Source of the DNA: Sphingobium sp. KCTC 72723
GTDB taxonomy: Bacteria; Pseudomonadota; Alphaproteobacteria; Sphingomonadales; Sphingomonadaceae
DNA length: 64,000 nt
Assembly (NCBI RefSeq): GCF_014280435.1
Contig: NZ_CP060388.1
Location: forward strand, 4,062,001 to 4,126,000
Direction: 5' to 3'
Both the position numbers and the translations under genes were made by a program. This document shows positions 48,382 through 55,163 of this stretch, piece after piece (the stretch's first letter is position 1; each line of letters starts with the position of its first letter). Below the pieces are notes generated by a model. The model saw nothing but the letters and a program-made list of their open reading frames with translations, did not search any database and was not told where the DNA came from.

Positions 48382-49074
48382 ATGAGGACCAACCGATCTA
48401 CATTTGCAGCAATCGCGACAAGCACCGCTATCATGCTGGCTGGCTGCTCGGAGCCACGACCCGCTGCTCAGGATGTTCAGTGGTCGCTGGAGCCACTTGC
48501 CGACAAGCAGGGCTATCAGTTCAAACTGGTTGCTAACGTGACGCCCGGTCTCGGCGGATGGTATCAGCCCGTCATCACGGTGGTGGACGAGCGGGGTTGT
48601 CGTAGCCGGGCAGAGACCGACGAGACGCAGGTGATGGATACCGCCGCCCCCGATCCGCTGCATATGCAAGCCAACTATAAGTTCGAGAAGTTTCCGCATC
48701 GCGTCGCCACGGCGGAAGCAACACTGATCTATTCCGAAATCGACCCTACTGCCGGGACTGCAGATGGTGTTCGGCGGACGCAGGTTTTCTCGGAGACGCG
48801 GACTATAGACCCGATCGTCAAGGTGAAGCAAAACCCGGTAAATGCTTGCGGTAAGCCCAAGGTCAAAAGCCAGCAGACTCCTCCTTCTCAGTCCGGCCAG
48901 GATACCGCAGCCACCATTATAAACCTGCGCGGCTATCTCTGCGGTCAGGTGACGGACATATATCCACGCGGGTCCAACGCGCTGGTGGTCCATTGCACTT
49001 TATATCGCGACAGGCGCGGCAAGGCGCAGTATCTGGTTCACACTGATACGGCTTCTGTCGAGAGGCTCGACTGA
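48382..49074 (+). CDS. Lipoprotein of unknown function
   Basis: A 230-residue exported lipoprotein. The signal peptide ends MLAGC with the lipobox Cys at about residue 22. The mature part is rich in strands (VQWSLEPLADKQGYQFKLVA, GGWYQPVITVVDERGCRSR) with several Cys (RGCRS, NACGK, GYLCGQ), suggesting a disulfide-stabilised beta domain. An AGGGGA site is 7 bases before ATG 48382. It is followed by a degraded second exported gene, so it may once have been a two-gene unit. Confidence 0.75.
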   Translation: MRTNRSTFAAIATSTAIMLAGCSEPRPAAQDVQWSLEPLADKQGYQFKLVANVTPGLGGWYQPVITVVDERGCRSRAETDETQVMDTAAPDPLHMQANYKFEKFPHRVATAEATLIYSEIDPTAGTADGVRRTQVFSETRTIDPIVKVKQNPVNACGKPKVKSQQTPPSQSGQDTAATIINLRGYLCGQVTDIYPRGSNALVVHCTLYRDRRGKAQYLVHTDTASVERLD

Positions 49075-49732
49075 TGCGCGGCCTTCAGCATTCAGCGCAG
49101 CGCGCGGGCAGCTGCCATCATTGCCGTTATGGCCGTCGCCATTCCGGCTGGGCATGCCGAGCAGGACAAGATCATTTGGAACGACCCGCGCGTCGGCATG
49201 TCCGCAAAGGAGGTGCGTGCGCTCTATTCCAAGGGCCGCACGCAGCTGACGAACGATTGATATGCCGTCGTCCGTGGCTCGTATAACGAAAACGGGTTGA
49301 GCGAGGTTCGGTTGGAATGGGGCTCTAAAGGACGTGGGCTGGATGTGCCGCGAAGTTGTGACGGCGTCACTGCAAGCCAAGTACGGCGATCCCGCCCGAC
49401 GGCAGGATGCCATTCAGAAAAACGATTGCCTTAATCCCTCCGCTGGCGGCATCGCTGGCCTTCTAGGGCAGCTATGCAGTGCGTATCAACCAAGCCACCG
49501 AGTGTTTATCCAGTGCGAGAGCAACGGGATCCTCATAACCTTGGAGCGAGACATGGGCAGCACCAGCAACTGGTGGGCGGTATACAAAAGTGTCGCCGGA
49601 CGCGGCGGGAAAGCTGTAAGGGCAGAAATTGTGGCAGCGTCGAAAATCAAAATTCGAATTTTCGACGCTGCCGAGAGGCGGTCACTGACGTTCTGGGAGC
49701 CCCGCTGGGTATATTCCCCCAAGGTACCATAG
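49075..49732 (+). pseudogene. Decayed exported-protein gene
   Basis: Three reading frames share one gene. The signal-like peptide and N terminus (IIAVMAVAIPAGHAEQDKII, then NDPRVGMSAKEVRALYSKGRT) are in one frame and end at an in-frame TGA (about 49258). The frame continues after it (YAVVRGSYNENGLSEVRLEW) and then shifts near 49325 into MGWMCREVVTASLQAKYGDP, which runs to 49732. So at least one nonsense and one frameshift change are present. It is probably dead or expressed only as fragments. A strong 15-bp hairpin lies in the last part (49633-49672). Confidence 0.7.
49633..49672. repeat. Perfect 15-bp inverted repeat inside the decayed gene
   Basis: Arms GGCAGCGTCGAAAAT (49633-49647) and ATTTTCGACGCTGCC (49658-49672) are exact complements around a 10-base loop that is itself AT-rich. 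Its translated part reads AASKIKIRIFDAA, so coding constraint alone does not explain it. Confidence 0.75.
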
Positions 49733-49858
49733 GCATTTATGCGGCGAGGCGTTCCAAGATGCTTCGCCTATTGACCGACGTCACTTTACTTCTTCCATGA
49801 AACGTTGATCGAGTCGTTGCCAACGAGACTGTGGCGCACCGTAGACTGGAGCGACGAC

Positions 49859-50608
49859 ATGACAAAGACCTCAGCGCTATCGCGCAATACTTTGACCACA
49901 CGGCTGGGTGCCAGCCCCAAGACCCTCCATCGCAAAGCCATGGAAAAGGCAGCCGCCGCGCCCGCGCCTGAGGGCGAGAGCCTGGAGGACATATTCCCGG
50001 CAACGCCCGTCGCGAAGCCTGACGACGGCACAGTGGGTGCCGCCGCGCTGCCCGTCGTTGGTGCTGGCGCGCCCGGCGACCATGCCGAGACGCAGGCTGA
50101 CGACGGCACCGCACGTGCGGCCATGGTGGGCATGACCGAGCCAACAGCACCCCCAGCTTCCGCCGACGAGGCTTCCGCCTCTCCGTCCTCGACCGGCGCA
50201 GAGGATCAGTCGGCACCTGCCGCGCCAATGCAGTCGGCTGCTCCGGCCTCGTGGTCTGACGCTGACGAGAGGGCGTATCAAGCCTTGGCAACGCGGCGCA
50301 AGGCGGCTGGCTTCCAGCGCCGGGGCCGCGACGTGTCAGCGCAGCGGGTCACGATCGGTGCCGTTACGCCAAACCCCGGCACGGTCAACAGCACCATCTA
50401 TGAGCTGGTAAAAGCCCACGGCCCGATTGGCCGGGGCGAGCTGCTCGACCTGATGGCCACGCCCGCCTTTGACCATCCCAAGGCAAAGGGCGGCGATCGG
50501 GCATGGAGCCAGGGCTACGTACAGGGGGCGGTTGCGGCCGGATTTTTGATGACGCAGACGGATGATGGCGTCGGCGAGCGCTCGCCCAGCGGTTCGGCAG
50601 CGGCTTGA
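49859..50608 (+). CDS. Disordered protein with C-terminal winged-helix-like region
   Basis: About 249 residues from ATG 49859 (TGGAG site 7-8 bases before). The first ~130 are Ala/Pro/Asp/Ser-rich and intrinsically disordered. The last ~110 (SDADERAYQALATRRKAAGF, VNSTIYELVKAHGPIGRGEL, LDLMATPAFDHPKAKGG, GYVQGAVAAGFL) look like a small helical or winged-helix DNA-binding domain. It is in the same direction as and just before the small serine recombinase (16 bases between stop and start), so it may be a partner protein. Function is unknown. Confidence 0.65.
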   Translation: MTKTSALSRNTLTTRLGASPKTLHRKAMEKAAAAPAPEGESLEDIFPATPVAKPDDGTVGAAALPVVGAGAPGDHAETQADDGTARAAMVGMTEPTAPPASADEASASPSSTGAEDQSAPAAPMQSAAPASWSDADERAYQALATRRKAAGFQRRGRDVSAQRVTIGAVTPNPGTVNSTIYELVKAHGPIGRGELLDLMATPAFDHPKAKGGDRAWSQGYVQGAVAAGFLMTQTDDGVGERSPSGSAAA

Positions 50609-50624
50609 CGCGAGGAGACGCCCG

Positions 50625-51305
50625 ATGGTCGCCATCGTCGCCTATTATCGGGTCTCAACGGATAAACAAAATCGCTCAGGATTGGGGTTGGAAGCGCAAC
50701 GCGCCGCTGTCGAGGGTTATGCCCTCGGCGGCGGCCACCGCATCGTCGCTGAGTATGTGGAGGTAGAAAGCGGCAAAAGGGCTGATCGGCCCCAACTTGC
50801 AGCGGCACTGGCCGCTTGTAGGCTCCACAGGGCAACGCTGTGCATCGCAAAGCTTGATAGGCTTAGCCGCGATGTTTTGACCATCGCGACACTTATGAAT
50901 GGTGGGGTGGATTTTGTTGCGGTCGATATGCCCCATGCCAATCGGCTTACTATTCACTTACTGGCGGCCATCGCCGAGCATGAGCGGGAGATGATCAGCC
51001 AGCGGACCAAGGCCGCGCTTGCCGCCGCCAAGGCGCGGGGCGTGCGGCTGGGTAATCCCAATGGCGCGGCGGCGCTGCTGACGGGGTGCAGGGAGGCGGC
51101 GGCAAAGGGCGGCGCGGCTTCGCGCCAACGGGCCGACCAGCGGGCGGCGCAGATATTGCCCCTGCTGCGACAGTTGGAGGCTACAGGCTGTAACAGCATT
51201 AGGGCCATGGCTACGGCGCTAAACGTACAGGGCGTGCCAGCGCCCAACGGCGGCGTGTGGTATCCCGAGCAAGTGCGGCGGGCGCTGCGCCGGGCGGAAG
51301 CTTAA
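50625..51305 (+). CDS. Small serine recombinase (resolvase/invertase family)
   Basis: A 226-residue serine recombinase starting MVAIVAYYRVSTDKQNRSG, with the catalytic Ser11 in the YxRVS motif, ADRPQLAAAL, and CIAKLDRLSRDVLTIA. The E-helix region is LTIHLLAAIAEHEREMISQRTKAAL, and a C-terminal helix-turn-helix (SIRAMATALNVQGVPAPNGGVWYPEQV) follows. GAGGAG lies before ATG 50625. The size fits a resolvase or invertase rather than an integrase. It has no obvious res sites beside it, so it could act on the inverted repeat pairs in the same element, which is a hypothesis. Confidence 0.93.
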   Translation: MVAIVAYYRVSTDKQNRSGLGLEAQRAAVEGYALGGGHRIVAEYVEVESGKRADRPQLAAALAACRLHRATLCIAKLDRLSRDVLTIATLMNGGVDFVAVDMPHANRLTIHLLAAIAEHEREMISQRTKAALAAAKARGVRLGNPNGAAALLTGCREAAAKGGAASRQRADQRAAQILPLLRQLEATGCNSIRAMATALNVQGVPAPNGGVWYPEQVRRALRRAEA

Positions 51306-51438
51306 CCCCCCGGTATACCGGCTATGCCCAAGGCCGCCGACCAAGACTGATCCGTTCTGGATCAAGCGGTTGTGCGCGCGCACGGACCTGCTCTATGGCC
51401 TCCCCCGGTCGCGCAGATGCCGACAGGGGGAAATTGTT

Positions 51439-51939
51439 TTGAAGATTATGACGTTGTTTCGCGCTGCTATCGCGGTGGCTATTGCCACACCGTGCCTGCC
51501 CGCCATGGCAAACGGGATCATGGTTGAGGTAAATGGCGCGCGCGCGCATGGCCACTGGGGCGGCGAACTAGGCGCGGGCTATAGCCTGACTCTTGGCGGC
51601 TTCTCGCTTCGCCCGATCGTCGGTGCGTTTGTGTATAAAGGCGACAATGATCGCTATTATCAGGACAGCTTCAGCAACGGGCAGACGCGGTGCCGTGATG
51701 GTCAGACCGGTCAATTCGCCAACGACAGCGAGTGCAACAACGTAGCGGTCAAGGCGTATGCCAAGATCGAAGCGACCTACTCCATTCCGCTGATGGCGGA
51801 AGTGGGCGGCGGCGCGCGGTTCAGTGGCGACAAGGTCCGGCCCTACGGCACGGTAGCGGTCCCGCTCGCGCCGACGATTAAGCTAAAGGGCAACGCTGGT
51901 CCGAAATATTACGCCTTGGGCCTTAAGGCTGGGTTCTAA
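51439..51939 (+). CDS. Exported outer-membrane-type beta-barrel protein
   Basis: A ~166-residue protein with a signal peptide (MKIMTLFRAAIAVAIATPCL, cut after AMA) and a strand-rich Gly-heavy mature part (GGELGAGYSLTLGGFSLRPIV, EATYSIPLMAEVGGGARF) ending with an aromatic residue (ALGLKAGF), as many outer-membrane barrels do. GGGGG sits 8 bases before a TTG at 51439; an in-frame ATG at 51448 is the alternative. Two Cys (RCRDG, ECNN) may form a disulfide. Function is unknown. Confidence 0.7.
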   Translation: MKIMTLFRAAIAVAIATPCLPAMANGIMVEVNGARAHGHWGGELGAGYSLTLGGFSLRPIVGAFVYKGDNDRYYQDSFSNGQTRCRDGQTGQFANDSECNNVAVKAYAKIEATYSIPLMAEVGGGARFSGDKVRPYGTVAVPLAPTIKLKGNAGPKYYALGLKAGF

Positions 51940-52424
51940 CCGTTACCGGCGCGGGGGTGCGGGGGAAATTGCTGCCGAACCTCCGCACCTGACGTGTTCA
52001 AGCGCTACCATAGGTCTGCAACCCAAGAATGCCAACGACCGGGGATCGAACCCGGCACCCAGCCCGTCGGCTGGGACCACTATGCATGATGCGTCTACCA
52101 ATTCCGCCACGCTGGCGAGGAAGCGGTAGCATTCCAGCCGCCAGATGCGAAGGTCAAGGGCTGGCACCGTGCCGGTCAGCAATACAAAACCATTGGATTC
52201 GGCCCGCGTAGGGGACGTTTGGGCTGGTGTGCCGGGGAATTGGAGAATGGCCGACCTGGGCCGTAAGCGGCCTGGCTGGTTTCGATTAGCCGCCACGGCA
52301 AAGGAGACGTTCGTGAAGATCACGCGACGTCGTCAGAGAATATCGAATCGGTGGGCCTGACTGAAAGTTCCAGAAGCTCACGGCTAGACTGGAAGTATTA
52401 AGTCTCCGTCGTTACCTATCTGGA
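51940..52424. other. Gap holding a tRNA-like gene
   Basis: This 485-base stretch contains the class II tRNA-like gene (52030-52116, minus strand). A 71-codon plus-strand frame (52145-52360) is possible but shows no recognisable domain, and a minus-strand frame overlaps the tRNA. Nothing else is supported. Confidence 0.6.
52030..52116 (-). tRNA. Class II tRNA-like gene, anticodon arm atypical
   Basis: On the minus strand the sequence folds as a tRNA of the Leu/Ser type. The acceptor stem is 7 bp (GCCAGCG with CGTTGGC, one G-U), the D arm has the Leu-like GCGGAATTGGTAGACGC, the T arm is CCGGGTTCGATCCCCGG, and the long variable arm has a 7-bp stem (CCCAGCC/GGCTGGG). The discriminator is A and CCA is not encoded. 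The anticodon arm is three bases short: ATCATGCATAGTGGT gives either a 5-bp stem with a 5-base loop or a 4-bp stem with a 7-base loop carrying CAT as the anticodon (without U33). It may be a degenerate, specialised or non-canonical tRNA. Confidence 0.75.
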
Positions 52425-53903
52425 ATGGAATTCATCAAACCGCTCCGGAACTATCTGCGCTCTTACAACTGCGTCTCGTTCCTCCAAGCCATCTGGTACC
52501 TGAGCAACCATCTTGAGTTTGGAGGCAGGCTGCCTCCCTATCTCGCCAACTCGAATCCTAAGGGGCTCAAGAGCAACCTCGCTCTCGGCTTTTTTCTATG
52601 GGAACTTGATACTCTATCGCGCGAAGTGATCCTCTATTGCCAACCTCGAGTTGGCAAACATGTCACCGATTGGAACCAAGTCGCAAAGGCGCTCAATCTG
52701 CTCAAGAAGGCCGAGGTAGATGGGTCCACAATCGATCAGCACAATATCATGTCTGAGATGGCCCGCATCGCCCACCGCCAATTCCACTGGCAGCAGGGCG
52801 TCAGTCACAATGATCTCATCAGGACACGGAAGATCTATCGTAGCGCTGGAATGAACGACGTGGTCCGTTCCGTCTACGGCCTCTCAGCGGAGCAGGTCGC
52901 TCTGTCCGGTTTTGCAGCACTCTCGACATACATTGAACACTTCGCCATGACGGCTGATTGGTGCGAGAACGTCGTTCCGTTGCTGGGTTTCAATCCTCGC
53001 AGAGTGATGGAGAATTTGACCGTCGATCTGGCCTTCATTCGGAAAAGTGCTCACGATGTCCGGTCTTTGAATGGCGATTGGGCATACGCATTCAATCCCC
53101 TCTGGCTACATCCACTCATTCGGCTCGAGGATGGAAGGATCATCTGCCCATTCCCAGGTCTCCTCGCGCGCCGAATGACTGACGGCCTCTACTTCGATAT
53201 CGCCGGCCACGATGTCGATGTGCTCAGCGCCCACATGGGTCCGGCCTATCAAGCCTACATCGGGGAAGCCCTGGATCGGGCGAACAAAGGCAAGTTCTCC
53301 GTTTTGCCAGAGCAACCGTATGGATCGAAGAAGCAGCCGAAGGACGCCGTTGATTTCATCGTCGTCGACGATACCGCCACGCTCTTCGTCGAGACCAAAC
53401 TTCTCAAGATGGGCCGCGCGGCCAAGGAATACCTCGCTCCCGACGCCACTGTCACAACGCAGCTCGCCAAGCTCGCGAAGGCCATCGGCCAAGTCTACGC
53501 AACGCTGTCCGACGCCCTCGCTGGCCAGTATCACCATTGGAAGCCGAACGGGAAATCCGTTCATCCGATCCTCGTGACAATGGACAATTGGAACCTGTTC
53601 ACCCAAACTATCCACGGCGTCCTCAGCGCCCTCGTTCACGCTGAACTCGACCGCCGCAAGATCGACCGATCGATCATCACAGATCACCAATATGTCGTCT
53701 GCTCGGCCAACGAATTCGAGGTTGGGATCCAGGTCATGCACGAGGTCGGCATTCAACCCTTCATCGAGCCGCTTTCGAAAGGCGAGAAGGTCGGCTGGCT
53801 GTTTTCCGGCCACATGCGACAGAGCTTCTCTAAGGAGCTGCTGTCGGTAGTGCCGCTGTTCCCCGAAGAGCGTCGATCGCTTCTCCCTAAGCGTCCGGTA
53901 TAG
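52425..53903 (+). CDS. Large protein with PD-(D/E)XK-like motif, unknown function
   Basis: A 492-residue protein with no family I recognise. The first ~280 residues are helical and contain an Asn/Tyr-rich N terminus. The core from about residue 285 has a nuclease-like strand pattern: AVDFIVVDDTATLFVETKLL places Asp310 and Glu323-Thr-Lys325 in the D-x12-E-x-K spacing of PD-(D/E)XK nucleases. The C terminus is rich in strands and helices. Base composition is less GC-rich than the core genes. It sits in the cargo zone downstream of the tRNA-like gene, the typical place for a defence or exclusion gene, but function is unproven. Confidence 0.65.
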   Translation: MEFIKPLRNYLRSYNCVSFLQAIWYLSNHLEFGGRLPPYLANSNPKGLKSNLALGFFLWELDTLSREVILYCQPRVGKHVTDWNQVAKALNLLKKAEVDGSTIDQHNIMSEMARIAHRQFHWQQGVSHNDLIRTRKIYRSAGMNDVVRSVYGLSAEQVALSGFAALSTYIEHFAMTADWCENVVPLLGFNPRRVMENLTVDLAFIRKSAHDVRSLNGDWAYAFNPLWLHPLIRLEDGRIICPFPGLLARRMTDGLYFDIAGHDVDVLSAHMGPAYQAYIGEALDRANKGKFSVLPEQPYGSKKQPKDAVDFIVVDDTATLFVETKLLKMGRAAKEYLAPDATVTTQLAKLAKAIGQVYATLSDALAGQYHHWKPNGKSVHPILVTMDNWNLFTQTIHGVLSALVHAELDRRKIDRSIITDHQYVVCSANEFEVGIQVMHEVGIQPFIEPLSKGEKVGWLFSGHMRQSFSKELLSVVPLFPEERRSLLPKRPV

Positions 53904-54023
53904 TGGCACCGGAGAGGCTGAGCTACAGACCGCTTTCGAGATCATGAGCCGCTACCTCGATCGGCCGGTATTGGCGCAAAGCGGCTTTTCGGAACGTCCG
54001 CGCCCTTTTCGCGTCATAGCCGT

Positions 54024-54458
54024 ATGACCAACGATCCGCACAACCTACAGCGCTTCCTCGACGCCCAACACCCCGCCTACGCCACCGCCCTGACCGAGTT
54101 GCGCCGTGGCAGGAAGACCACCCACTGGATGTGGTTCGTCTTCCCGCAGCTTGCAGGTCTGGGTCGCAGCCCGACGGCCCAGCATTACGGCATCGCATCA
54201 CTGGCCCAGGCCCGCGCCTACCTGGAACACGCGACGCTGGGCCAGCGCCTGCAGGAATGCGTGCGGGCGCTGCAGGACCTGCCGCATGGCAACAGCGCTG
54301 CGGGCGTGCTGGGCGATGTGGACGCCATGAAGCTGCGGTCGTCCCTAACCCTGTTCGAGGCGGCGGGCGGCGGCGGCCTATTCAGCGCCGCGCTGGAACG
54401 TTGGTTCGGGGGCGTGCGCGACGACACCACGCTGGCGCTGTTAGGGCGGCACGGGTAA
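54024..54458 (+). CDS. DUF1810 protein
   Basis: A 144-residue protein with the DUF1810 pattern: NLQRFLDAQHPAYATALTEL, RRGRKTTHWMWFVFPQLAGL, AQHYGIASLAQARAYLEH, and the ending FGGVRDDTTLALLGR. The family is widespread and uncharacterised. It starts at ATG 54024. Confidence 0.92.
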   Translation: MTNDPHNLQRFLDAQHPAYATALTELRRGRKTTHWMWFVFPQLAGLGRSPTAQHYGIASLAQARAYLEHATLGQRLQECVRALQDLPHGNSAAGVLGDVDAMKLRSSLTLFEAAGGGGLFSAALERWFGGVRDDTTLALLGRHG

Positions 54459-54520
54459 ATCCTGTTCAAAAGGGGCACGCAACATTGGTCAACGCTGGTG
54501 GCAAACTGTAAAGTGGCGGC

Positions 54521-54766
54521 ATGACCAAAGACACAACTCGCGCCGTCACCTTTGGTGGCATCACCCTTGACGCTGAGCGCGTCTGCGACAACGCCGACGG
54601 TTACGACCGCATCACCGCCTGGGACCCCGACACTGGCCAGCGAATGGTTGAGATAAGTTGGCATCGCGACACGCTGCAGTTGGGGCTAATCCTGCATGGT
54701 GACCGGCGCTGGTCCTTCGACGCGATGGAGGATATGTGGACGTTAGGCAAGGAGGCGCTGGCCTGA
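54521..54766 (+). CDS. Small hypothetical protein
   Basis: An 81-residue protein with VTFGGITLDAERVCDNADGY and WDPDTGQRMVEISWH, strand-rich and acidic. I do not recognise it. It is transcribed in the same direction as DUF1810. Confidence 0.5.
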   Translation: MTKDTTRAVTFGGITLDAERVCDNADGYDRITAWDPDTGQRMVEISWHRDTLQLGLILHGDRRWSFDAMEDMWTLGKEALA

Positions 54767-55160
54767 TCAGGCAGCACATTAAAAGAAGCTGGCTGCGATA
54801 AAAATTTTGTCGCGTTCACGGTCACGGGGTAAATCCGTGACACCTGCAGTCCGCAGCTACTGCGCCGAGTATTCTAAATATCGGCGTTGCTGCAAAGATA
54901 ATCAAGATAAGCGCGGAACCGCTAATTGGCATGGCGGTTATGCCTGTGTCGGACGCGATCAACTTGCCCCCCCGCACAATCCGTTCGGCTCCCATCGAAG
55001 CCCCGCCTTCCCCCCGACGGCGGGGCTTCATTTTTGAGGGAACCGGCCCGATACGCTGCTACGCTCGACCACCCTATTGACGCGTCTTGCCAAATTAGAA
55101 TAGCCCAACCCCACATTCTTAAATTAGAATTTGGGGCGGGGGTAATAATGTAGCATTGTA
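54767..55160. other. Gap between cargo and replication gene, with terminator and pair E
   Basis: 394 bases between convergent genes. It contains a strong intrinsic terminator (54997-55036) and the repeat pair E (55050-55163). Two copies of AAATTAGAAT lie inside the pair. No gene is supported. Confidence 0.7.
54997..55036 (+). terminator. Rho-independent terminator
   Basis: An 11-bp GC stem (GAAGCCCCGCC, 54997-55007, with GGCGGGGCTTC, 55019-55029) followed by ATTTTT. It ends the plus-strand cargo transcription unit ahead of the convergent primase-helicase. Confidence 0.9.
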
Positions 55161-55163
55161 TCA
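55050..55163. repeat. Inverted tandem-repeat pair E
   Basis: Left arm GATACGCTGCTACGC (55050-55064) and right arm ATGTAGCATTGTATCA (55148-55163), matching at 11 of 15 positions after reverse complement. They enclose 83 bases. The right arm covers the primase-helicase stop codon. Confidence 0.65.

Noticed and set aside
52145..52360. 71-codon plus-strand frame beside the tRNA-like gene
   Set aside because: No domain, no clear ribosome-binding site, and part of it overlaps low-complexity sequence.
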